Positions 16,470 to 23,232 of a stretch of DNA of 28,840 nucleotides are shown here, in pieces (the first letter of the stretch is position 1; each line of letters begins with the position of its first letter). This stretch comes from Streptomyces sp. NRRL S-646 (GTDB lineage: Bacteria > Actinomycetota > Actinomycetes > Streptomycetales > Streptomycetaceae), in contig NZ_JODC01000041.1 of NCBI RefSeq assembly GCF_000720765.1, forward strand, positions 1-28,840. The letters run 5' to 3'. The translations under genes and the position numbers were made by a program. A model generated the notes under the pieces. It saw only the letters and a list, made by a program, of their open reading frames with translations, was not told where the DNA came from and made no database searches.

Positions 16470-17087
16470 ATGACCACCATCAGCATCATCGGATCGGGCA
16501 ACATGGCCACCGCTATCGGCACCCGCGCAGCCAAGCACGGCCACGCGATCGAGCTGATGAGCCGCAACACCGCCAAGGCGTCGGCGCTGGCCGACCAGAT
16601 CGGCCACGGAGCCACCACCGGCGAGTTCGGCGCACCGCCGGCAGGTGACATCGTCATCGTGGCCGTCCCGTACACCGGCGTAGTCGACGTGGTCACGCAC
16701 TACGGGGACGCGCTTGCCGGTAAGGTCCTCGTGGACATCTCCAATCCCTTCAGCGCCGATGCCAGCGGACTGGCGACCGCCCCGGGCAGCTCGGCAGCTC
16801 AGGAGATCGCCGCTGCCGCCCCCAAGGGCACACCTGTCGTGAAGGCGCTGAACTCGCTCTTCGGCCACGTCATCGCTCGTGACACCCCCCTGGACGCTTT
16901 CGTCGCGGGCGACGATGCCGCAGCGAAGGCCCACGTTGCGGCGTTCTTGGAGAGCATCGGCTTGCGGCCCCTGGACACGGGAGGGCTCGCGATGGCCTCG
17001 GTCCTCGAATGGACTGGCATCCTGCTGATGGGGCTGGCCCGCAACGGTGCCGGCTTCGACATCGCCCTCAGCGCCGTAGACCGCTGA
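16470..17087 (+). CDS. NADPH-dependent F420 reductase-like dehydrogenase
   Basis: A 205-residue protein of the F420:NADP-oxidoreductase (NADP_oxidored_F420) family. The Rossmann motif IIGSGNMATAIGTRAAKHGH opens the protein; the expected second-strand motif is ELMSRNTAK with Ser-Arg-Asn, compatible with NADP phosphate binding. VIVAVPYTGVVDVV, VLVDISNPF and VVKALNSLFG follow. It could supply reduced F420 to the LLM enzyme before it, or act as a stand-alone NADP reductase. The ATG at 16470, after AAAGGAA, is preferred to a GTG 27 codons upstream. It is the last gene of the module. Confidence 0.85.
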   Translation: MTTISIIGSGNMATAIGTRAAKHGHAIELMSRNTAKASALADQIGHGATTGEFGAPPAGDIVIVAVPYTGVVDVVTHYGDALAGKVLVDISNPFSADASGLATAPGSSAAQEIAAAAPKGTPVVKALNSLFGHVIARDTPLDAFVAGDDAAAKAHVAAFLESIGLRPLDTGGLAMASVLEWTGILLMGLARNGAGFDIALSAVDR

Positions 17088-17189
17088 ACACCCTTCCGGT
17101 TTGGGCCGGCCGCCGAGGTGGTGACGGCGGAGACGGGAACCGATGCCCTGCCCGGGAGGCGCGCACGGGCTGGGCTGGCGGCGAGCGCA

Positions 17190-17300
17190 GGGCGGCGGCT
17201 TGAGCGACGCCGAGAGGGCTGCGCGGGAGCGGGTCCGGCTTCAAGCTGTGGCTTGCTTCGAGAGAGAAGCTGGCATAACCGAACAGCCCTGATCCAGAAG
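17190..17300 (+). other. Possible IS630-type transposase N-terminal remnant
   Basis: A short plus-strand frame reads GGLSDAERAARERVRLQA and then FEREAGITE, similar in style to the first helices of IS630-family transposases. Only about 35 codons remain, and the call is tentative. The rest of 17088-17311 shows nothing recognisable. Confidence 0.3.
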
Positions 17301-17311
17301 TAGTCAAACAC

Positions 17312-17690
17312 TCACTCAGGGGCGGAGGGCGGTGGTTGGTCCTTCATCCGCATGGCGACGTAGCTGGCGCGGTCGGTGGCGGAGTGCTTATGCCAGCGGT
17401 GGGCAGTGGCGTCGCAAGTGCCGATGAGGTCGGCGAGCATCTTCCAGTGCACGGAGCTGACCAGGGAGAGCCAGGCGCCGTTGCGGGCTGGGCGGGTTGC
17501 GGGGATGCCGTGGCGGATGAGTCGCTCGCTCAAGGCGTTCGCGGTGAGGGGACGGCCGGGGCGCATGCCGGGGAAGAGGTAGGGGGTCGGGCGGGCGCGG
17601 GCAATGGCTGTCGGTGGTGTGCGGTCGTCGATCAGTCGTTGCAGTAGCGCGGACAGGCGAGGTCGGAGCCAGAGAACGGTACTCGCACGT
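17312..17690 (-). pseudogene. Site-specific integrase-like protein, C-terminal fragment
   Basis: The minus strand is open from about 17690 to the stop at 17312 without a convincing start. It reads LRPRLSALLQRLIDDRTPP, then YLFPGMRPGRPLTANALSERL, RHGIPATRPARNGAW and LIGTCDATAHRWHKHS. This pattern resembles the C-terminal part of degenerate tyrosine-recombinase-like integrases found in actinomycete plasmids and accessory regions. N-terminal two-thirds are missing. It lies about 3 kb from the tRNA-Ser att relic, but need not be the enzyme that used it. Confidence 0.45.
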
Positions 17691-17709
17691 CAAGACGCGA
17701 GTCAGGCGT

Positions 17710-17740
17710 CCGCCCCCGACTCCACCTGGATCGGGGGCGG
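17710..17740 (+). terminator. Hairpin in the leader of the flavoprotein gene
   Basis: A perfect 10-base-pair stem, CCGCCCCCGA (17710-17719) with TCGGGGGCGG (17731-17740), loop of 11 bases, ends 23 bases before the ATG at 17764. It could be an upstream terminator or an attenuator in the leader. Confidence 0.45.
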
Positions 17741-17763
17741 TTGCACGTGATCGGATAGGAAAC

Positions 17764-18314
17764 ATGACCACCTCCCGCGTGCTATACCTCTTCAGCTCGG
17801 CCGCCCCGCCCGTCTTCGATGTCGCCAAAGTGATCGACGATGCGCAGGCCCGAGGCTTCGACGTCTGCCTCGGGCTCACTCCTACGGCCGCCCACTGGCT
17901 CAGTGACCAGTGCGAGGAGCTGAGCGGTTGACCGGGCACCCAGTACGGTCCGAGTACAAACTGCCGGGCGAGCCGGACGTATGGCCGCCGGCGGATGTCA
18001 TCGTCGTCGCGCCGGCCACCTTCAACACGATGAACGCGTGGGCGCTTGGCATCACTCGGGACTTCGTGGTCGGAGTAGTCGCCGAGGGAATCGGGAAAGG
18101 GATCCCAATGGTGGCGATGCCGTGTGTGAACGCGGCCTATGTGCAACATCGACAGTTCGAGCGTAGCGTCACCGAGCTACGGGAAATGGGCGTCGAGGTG
18201 CTGTACGGGGAAGGTGGGTTCATCCCGAACCAGCCAGGTCAGGGCAAACCGAAGGAATACCCCTGGCGCCTCGCGCTCGATGCCGCTGAACGGATTGTCG
18301 GTATCGCCCCATAG
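17764..18314 (+). pseudogene. HFCD-type flavoprotein (PPCDC/Dfp-like), frameshifted
   Basis: A gene of about 183 codons in the HFCD flavoprotein superfamily (FMN-binding Cys-decarboxylase type). The first frame reads VLYLFSSAAPPVFDVAK, then GFDVCLGLTPTAAHWLSDQ, up to CEEL, and soon stops. The next frame continues with ERLTGHPVRSEYKLPGEPDV, the flavin-site APATFNTMNAWALG and AMPCVNAAYVQHRQFERSV. The two frames meet at 17920-17923. Adding a single G after CTG would restore CEELERLTGHP. Both halves are otherwise well conserved, so the lesion is recent or a read error. The ATG has a GGATAGGA site. Confidence 0.7.
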
Positions 18315-18623
18315 CCTCGGTGTTCTCATCGCGATCGAGGACTGATTCCCCCACGACGCGCGCGGGGGAGCCGGGCCTCTCTCGTAGCAGTACCGTAAAC
18401 ATGGGCACTTGTGACACGGACACTACTGTCCGGTCATCCTCCCGCAGGTGTGACGCCCTGTGCCTTGAACGGAGTAGCAAATCATCCGTGAGGGAACGAT
18501 CTACGCGACGGACAGCGAAATCGAAGAAGGCAACGTGTCGATTCTGTACGCGGTAGAGCGAATCACGGATCCGAGCTAACCCTGTTGAACTCAGAGCCGC
18601 CCATGACGTGAGCGGCGCTTCAC
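18315..18623 (+). other. Intergenic region with an orphan coding tail
   Basis: No complete gene is seen. Bases 18478-18579 form an open stretch of 33 codons bounded by a stop on both sides and with no start, reading REGTIYATDSEIEEGNVSIL and ending ERITDPS. The composition looks protein-coding and it is probably the 3' remnant of a lost gene. Family not recognised. Confidence 0.3.
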
Positions 18624-19923
18624 TCAGCCCGCTGCCCCCTGCTGTCGTACAGCCGTATGCAGCTCGCGAACCCCGACGGTGCGCGGGTGCCGTTCCGCCA
18701 GCTCGTTCACGATGCTGCGGATGGCGGGCCGATCACGAACCTCCCCCGGGCTGGCCCGGTACGCGGACAGCAGAGCCTGGGCGGTCTGTTCAGGGCGCTG
18801 CCACGCCCACCAGGCCCGTGCCATGTCGGTGCCCAGGCGGGCCTTGCGCTCGGCAGTCGGAAACTGCGCGGGGCGCAGGTTCTTCCCGGCCTCCAGAGCG
18901 GCGCCCGCGTCTCCGAGAGCCCAGTGCACGCCAACCGCGTACAGATCGACGGCAGCCGGGCTGATGGGGAACAGGCGGCCTGCGGGGGCTGTCGCCGGCA
19001 GCTGCCGCGCGGCACGACGGGCCTCCTCGGTCATCGCCAGAGCCTCGGCGCGGTGTCCGCCGCGGGCTGCCGTGTATGCGAGGGTGCACAGCATTTGCGC
19101 GTATGCCGACGCCGACGCGTCCGTACGCAGGCCCGTCGCCTCCACGTTGACGGCTGCCGCCTTCATGATGCGCTGTGCCTCGTCGTTGCGCTCCTGGTGG
19201 CGCAGCACGATCGCCAGCTCACGGACGGCGGCCGCTGAGGCCAAGGGTGAACCGGACACCTCGGCCCACATACGGGCGCGGTCCGCCGTGAGGCGGGCTT
19301 GCTCATAGGAGCCGAGTTTGCTCAACACCGCGGCGGCCAGGCTGTAAACGGACGAAAGCCGGGGCCTGATCAAGTTCGCGGCGCGAGGACGCAGCGGCGT
19401 GCCCGTCGGCGATAAGGCCAGGCAGGACAGTGAGCAGGTGCTGGTGCGCGCCCTTGTCGTAGAACTCACGGGCGGTGGCCAGCCGAGCGTCCAGCGGACC
19501 GCCACCGGTCGGCGCGGGAGTGTCAGCCAGGGCCTCGTCCACTCCCATCAGCAGGGCGACCGGTCCGGCGGCCGCCGTTGCGGCGAGCAGCGTACGGCGA
19601 CGCATTGGGTCCTCCTCGGCGTGCGGACTGGCCGTCACTCTAGTGGTCGCCGATGCCTTGGAGACGGGTGGCGCCAGAGAACTCACCAAGATGTGTCGCG
19701 GAACGCCGACCGCCTCAGCGGCACGGTGAATCAGCGTCAGGTCGACAACCCGGCTTCGGCGCTCCAGCCGGGAGACCGTAGCCGGTGAACAGCCGAGCCG
19801 GTCACCGAGAGCGGCGAGCGTCCAGGACCGGTGCTCGCGGCCAAGACGGATGAGAGCGCCGGGCCGCCGTTGCTCGGCTAACTCACGTGCCTTGGTGGTG
19901 TTCCAGAGCGGGTCAACGGGCAC
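18624..19923 (-). pseudogene. XRE-family regulator with TPR-like C-terminal part, frameshifted
   Basis: The N-terminal part starts at the GTG at 19923 (ribosome site GGAGGGG) and has an XRE helix-turn-helix: LIRLGREHRSWTLAALGDRL, then CSPATVSRLERRSR. It is followed by a twin-Arg-like MRRRTLLAATAAA stretch and helical repeats (YDKGAHQHLLTVLPGLIADG). The second frame carries LSSVYSLAAAVLSKLGSYEQ, ARLTADRARMWAE and the remaining TPR-like helices to 18624. The frames join at 19361-19364, a run of four G on the plus strand. Three would give DQARLSSVY without a break. The intact relatives are streptomycete regulators of about 430 residues. Divergent from the GRDP-like gene. Confidence 0.7.
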
Positions 19924-19992
19924 AAGCCCCTCCCACGCCACACAACCGGGGACCTCCACGGTACGAACACTCCACACGCATGTCGAGATTGC

Positions 19993-20024
19993 TTGCACGG
20001 CGTGCAAACCCCTTGCGCAGCAAG
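19993..20024. promoter_or_regulatory. Putative operators between the XRE regulator and GRDP-like gene
   Basis: The perfect dyad TTGCACGGCGTGCAA (19993-20007) is followed by CTTGCGCAGCAAG (20012-20024), which shares the TTGC...GCAA ends with a shorter centre. They lie in the 184-base gap between the divergent genes, the expected place for binding sites of the XRE protein. Confidence 0.5.
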
Positions 20025-20107
20025 ACAGTTGATCACCGCAGGCGACAGCGGCGCGGTCTGCTGAGTGCACCGCCCCGAACCGCGGGGCGTCATCGATCGG
20101 AGGCACC

Positions 20108-20572
20108 ATGGCAACGGCTAGTGAACTCCTGCCAACCACCGACCCGGCGACCGGCCCGGTCCACTCCGCGCGAGAGGTCGTACCGGCCGAACTGTGGGAC
20201 AAGCAGGTCGGGCTCCTCATGCGGGACTACCCGTACGACTCGATCATGGCTGCCCGCGTCCTCGGCCAGGGCTACGCCTACCTGCTGACCGCGATGCAGC
20301 ACCGAGGTGAAGCCCTGGGGCTCGCCCCCAGCAAGCTAGTGGACATCGGCGTCCACACGATCATCCTGGACACCGTGGCCTACGCCGAGCTGTGCGACCG
20401 CTTCAATGGCGGCCACTTCCTGCACCATGTTCCCAAGGTCGCGATGAAGAGTGACGGGTCCGTCATGAAGACGGCCCACCGCATCGCGGCGGACGGCTGG
20501 GAGGTCGATCTGTCGCTCTGGGCCGACGCCGCCGAGTGCGGCCCCTGCCACCCCGGCAACGACTCTCACTGA
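20108..20572 (+). CDS. GRDP-like (DUF1399-type) small protein
   Basis: A 154-residue protein with the pattern of the actinomycete relatives of glycine-rich domain-containing proteins. It shows ELWDKQVGLLMRDYPYDSIM, LVDIGVHTIILDTVAYAELC with a conserved His, FLHHVPKVAMKSDGS, a central AHRIAADGWEVDLSLW and the C-terminal CGPCHP followed by a final His. The His/Cys pattern could bind a metal. The molecular function is not known. It is divergent from the XRE regulator, an association that recurs in streptomycetes as far as I recall. The ATG at 20108 follows GGAGGCACC. Confidence 0.7.
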   Translation: MATASELLPTTDPATGPVHSAREVVPAELWDKQVGLLMRDYPYDSIMAARVLGQGYAYLLTAMQHRGEALGLAPSKLVDIGVHTIILDTVAYAELCDRFNGGHFLHHVPKVAMKSDGSVMKTAHRIAADGWEVDLSLWADAAECGPCHPGNDSH

Positions 20573-20622
20573 CCTAGGGCGTGTCCGATGGGTTCGGTGG
20601 CCGGACTCGTCGGGCACGCCCT
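20573..20622 (+). terminator. Hairpin after the GRDP-like gene; IS-end-like sequence
   Basis: AGGGCGTGTCCGA (20576-20588) pairs with TCGGGCACGCCCT (20610-20622) at 12 of 13 positions, four bases after the stop codon, and can terminate transcription. Its first 14 bases (CCTAGGGCGTGTCC) also match, at 13 of 14, the outer end of the IS at 23112-23125 read inward, so it may be a remnant IS end. Confidence 0.55.
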
Positions 20623-20760
20623 GGCCAGAACCGTCCGTTTCCATGCAGGCCGCTATGTGACAGCGGGCAGCGCAAGATCCGGGTAGGCCAACATCCTGGG
20701 TTTGGCTGGCGGACAGCTCATCTCCCAGTGAGGCGCATCGACATCGTGCCGGTGAGGCAG

Positions 20761-20815
20761 TGGCGGAAGATACGAGATTCGAACTCGTGAGGAGTTGCCC
20801 CAACACGCTTTCCAA
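20761..20815 (-). other. 3' half of tRNA-Ser(GGA): att-site relic
   Basis: Read on the minus strand, the segment starts in the anticodon loop (TTGGAAA, anticodon GGA), continues with the 3' anticodon arm GCGTG, the long variable arm TTGGGGCAACTCC, the T arm ACGAGTTCGAATCTCGT and the acceptor strand ending CCGCCA. The 5' half, including the partner of GCGTG, is missing: the bases before TTGGAAA (AACAT) cannot pair. It therefore cannot be a functional tRNA. Identity running from anticodon loop to CCA end is the usual core copied by elements that integrate into tRNA genes. By orientation, the element should lie to the right (above 20815). Confidence 0.7.
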
Positions 20816-20871
20816 ATGTTCGCCCGGGAGTGCGGGCGGTGGCGGGGCGGTCTTGACCTGCGGCGAAGGGG

Positions 20872-20904
20872 CCCGTCCAGCAGCTTTGGACGGTGCTGGA
20901 CGGG
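20872..20904. terminator. Inverted repeat near the att relic
   Basis: A perfect 11-base repeat, CCCGTCCAGCA (20872-20882) and TGCTGGACGGG (20894-20904), loop of 11 bases. It may be a terminator or an arm site of the former attachment region. Confidence 0.4.
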
Positions 20905-20990
20905 GGCGAATCCAACCAGAACTGCAACCAGCGGAGCGCCGGTTTTACCTGGTCAATAGGCGGCCGGATCGAGGTCCACGACCTGGGCGA

Positions 20991-21036
20991 GAGCCGTCGG
21001 ACACTGCCTGACCACCTGGGGTCTGTCCGACGGCTC
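20991..21036 (-). terminator. Strong hairpin downstream of the 25-codon ORF
   Basis: A perfect 13-base-pair stem, GAGCCGTCGGACA (20991-21003) with TGTCCGACGGCTC (21024-21036), loop of 20 bases. It begins 41 bases after the stop codon of the small minus-strand ORF at 21078. Confidence 0.65.
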
Positions 21037-21077
21037 GCCTGACGGCTGAACGTTATGGTCGCTTCGCCTGACTGGCG

Positions 21078-21155
21078 TCAGCCGAGGGGCAGCCCGCCTA
21101 GGAGGCCGCCCAGGAGGCCGTTAAGGGTAGCCAGAAGGCCAGCGAGCGCGTCCAT
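21078..21155 (-). CDS. 25-residue hydrophobic peptide, unrecognised
   Basis: A short ORF begins at the ATG at 21155 and encodes a peptide that starts MDALAGLLATLN and ends GGLPLG. Between these, GLLGG-type units repeat, giving an amphipathic or membrane-seeking Leu/Gly helix with one Asp and no Lys or Arg. A GGAG ribosome site lies six bases before the ATG. An in-frame ATG four codons upstream overlaps that site and has none of its own. A perfect 13-base-pair hairpin follows the stop. Ribosome site, ORF and terminator make a self-contained unit. I do not recognise a family. By composition it could be a membrane-active peptide, a type-I-toxin-like peptide or a signalling peptide; none is shown. 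Confidence 0.5.
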   Translation of the reverse strand: MDALAGLLATLNGLLGGLLGGLPLG

Positions 21156-21397
21156 ATGAAACTCCATTCGATTAGTGGTTTATGCGATCTGAAAACCATT
21201 GGGCCGTCTCCCAAGAAACGGCTAGAGGGGCCCTGATCACTCATACGGGCGTGCTCCAACGTTCCTGCAGCGGAACGGGGCTGCCACCCCCGCCCCACAT
21301 GCCCGGGAACGAGTCCTCGCCTCGGTTCGTCGCTGACCCATCAGACAGGCCCTAGGCCAGCCCTAGGCCCTGTCCTGTCGATCTCGGCCGTCAGCGG

Positions 21398-22081
21398 TCA
21401 CACTCCGATGAAGCTCACCGTTTCCGTCATGTCCGCCCGCCCGGTACGCAGCCTTGGCACGCCTTCCTTCTCAAATCCCACTGAGATGCCGCAGTACAGC
21501 ACAAGCTCGTCATCGGCTCCGACTGTTCGGCTGACGGTCTTGCGGTACATGGTCCACATCACCTGGGGGCAGCTGTGCAACCCTTCCGCCCTCAGCAACA
21601 GCATGACCGTCTGCAGGTACATCCCGGCGTCACCCCACTGTCCGGGCCCCATCGTCCGGTCGAGGTAGCAGAACAAGACGGCCGGCGCTCCGAACGCCTC
21701 CGAGTTCAAGGTAGCGATCTTCTGGGGCCGGTCGGGGTCGTCGCGCTCAATCCCGAGCGATTCGTTTCGCTGAGCCGCCGCAGCGGAGAAGCGGTCCAGA
21801 TACGGCGAGGTCAGTTCGTCCGGGTACATCGGATACTCCCGCTCGTCACCCGGGTCTCCCGCCAGTGCTCTGGCCGTCGCGCGCCTCTTCAGTTCGGCCA
21901 AGGGTTCGCCGCTCACGACATACATGTGCCACGGCTGGAGGTTCCCGCTGGACGGAGCCCGCGTTGCTGCGGTCAGCACTCGTTCGAGGACCTCCTTGGG
22001 CACCGGCTCATCGCTGAACGCCCGTACGGCCCGGCGGCTGTCGACGGCCTCATACACATCCACGTCTTCGCGTCCTCTCAT
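21398..22081 (-). CDS. Nitroreductase-family oxidoreductase
   Basis: A 227-residue FMN-dependent nitroreductase-fold protein. VYEAVDSRRAVRAFSDEPVP opens the domain with the two Arg that hold the FMN phosphate. TRAPSSGNLQPWHMYVV follows with the flavin-site Ser-Gly-Asn, then GPGQWGDAGMYLQTVMLLL and the C-terminal GISVGFEKEGVP. Members reduce nitro-aromatics, quinones or enones with NAD(P)H. The ATG at 22081 has GGAGGGG upstream at long spacing; a GTG six codons later is also possible. It lies between the inverted repeats of the IS, transcribed toward the left repeat, with no obvious terminator of its own. Confidence 0.9.
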   Translation of the reverse strand: MRGREDVDVYEAVDSRRAVRAFSDEPVPKEVLERVLTAATRAPSSGNLQPWHMYVVSGEPLAELKRRATARALAGDPGDEREYPMYPDELTSPYLDRFSAAAAQRNESLGIERDDPDRPQKIATLNSEAFGAPAVLFCYLDRTMGPGQWGDAGMYLQTVMLLLRAEGLHSCPQVMWTMYRKTVSRTVGADDELVLYCGISVGFEKEGVPRLRTGRADMTETVSFIGV

Positions 22082-22175
22082 TCAACCGGGCCCCTCCACC
22101 GTATTCAGCGGTCAGGACCGAGCATCGCTGGGGGCTGGACGACGTTCCGACGATCAGTCAGTCGTTGATGCGACT

Positions 22176-23104
22176 ATGGGGAGTAGGAGTGATCTGACAG
22201 ATGCCCGGTGGGAGCGGCTGGAGCCGCTTCTGCCGGTGAGCAACGGGCGTTGCGGCAGGTGGCGGGACCATCGTCAGGTCGTGAACGGGGTGCTGTACCG
22301 GATACGCACGGGCGTGCAGTGGCGCGATTTGCCGGAGCGGTTTGGACCGTGGAAGACGGTGCACGAGCGCCATCGCCGGTGGTCGGCGGACGGAACGTGG
22401 GAGATGCTCCTGCGGCGGATCCAGGCCGAGGCGGACGCGGCCGGCGAGATCGACTGGGACGTCTCGGTCGACTCGACGTCTGTGCGCGCGCACCACCACG
22501 CCGCCGGCGCCCGGCATGCTCCGCCGCCATCCTTCAAAGGGGGCTCTGTCCAGACGGTCAAAGTCGCTCGGGTCCGGTCGGAACTGATCGATCGGCTGGC
22601 GGAGGTGGTGCGGGAGGTGAGGCGCTCGGCCGCTCGCGGGGCGGGTTCACTACCAAGATCCATCTGAGTGCGGACGGCCGCTGCCGGGTGCTCTCGCTGG
22701 TCATCACGCCCGGGCAATACGCCGACTGCACCCAGTTCGAGTCGGTCATGGGCAGGATCCGCGTGCCGCGGCTGACCTGTGGCAGGCCGCGCACCAAGCC
22801 GGACAGTGTCAGCGCCGACAAGGGCTACAGCAACCGCCGAGCCCGCCGTTACCTGCGCAGACGAGGAATCCGGCACGTGATCCCGGAGAAGGCCGACCAG
22901 GCGGCCAACCGGGTCCGACGCGGCAGCGCCGGGGGTCGGCCGCCCGGTTTCGACAGGGACCGCTACAAGAAGCGCAACACCGTTGAACGGGCGATCAACA
23001 GGCTGAAGACCTTCCGCGCGGTTGCGACCAGGTTCGACAAGCGCGGCTACGTCTACCTCGGCACCGTCACCGCAGCCGCACTCGTCATCTGGCTCCGGTC
23101 GTGA
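22176..23104 (+). pseudogene. IS5-family transposase split in two frames
   Basis: The first frame (22176-22667) encodes DARWERLEPLLPVSNGRCGR, VLYRIRTGVQWRDLPERFG and SVDSTSVRAHHHAAGA, with the first catalytic Asp. The second frame, continuous to 23104, encodes GEALGRSRGGFTTKIHLSAD, SVSADKGYSNRRA (second Asp) and RYKKRNTVERAINRLKTF (catalytic Glu). The passage is near 22610-22625 (GGGAGGTGAGGCG) and needs a -1 shift. Relatives use programmed -1 frameshifting, but I see no A-rich slippery heptamer at this place, so one lost G is as likely. All three DDE residues are present across the two frames. Confidence 0.75.
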
Positions 23105-23232
23105 TCGCCAGGACAGGCCCTAGGGAGAGGCCGGTCCCGCACTGCCCTCACGCGGCCGGGGCCGGCCACCTCCGGGGTGAGATTCCCCGGAACTAGCCCG
23201 GCGACAGCTTGCCGCCCGCCAGGATGGTGCGG

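Larger units (their letters stand above)
21361..23125 (+). mobile_element. IS5-type element carrying a nitroreductase gene between its ends
   Basis: The left end CCCTAGGCCCTGTCCTGTCGATC minus its last bases (full span 21361-21383) and the right end (23103-23125, read inward) match at 21 of 23 positions. The match includes CTAG on both sides, which may be the target site. The right repeat overlaps the transposase stop, as in many IS5-family elements. The left repeat, however, is 793 bases ahead of the transposase start. A 684-base nitroreductase gene fills this gap, pointing the other way and ending 14 bases from the left repeat. A relative without passenger would be about 1.0 kb. An alternative is deletion between two nearby copies of related IS. 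Confidence 0.55.

Noticed and set aside
20761..20900. A complete tRNA-Ser gene
   Set aside because: Bases beyond the anticodon loop do not form the 5' anticodon arm, D arm or acceptor strand.
22550..22566. AAAGGGGG as the slippery site of the transposase frameshift
   Set aside because: The first frame stays family-like for another 20 codons (QTVKVAR and beyond), so the shift must occur later.
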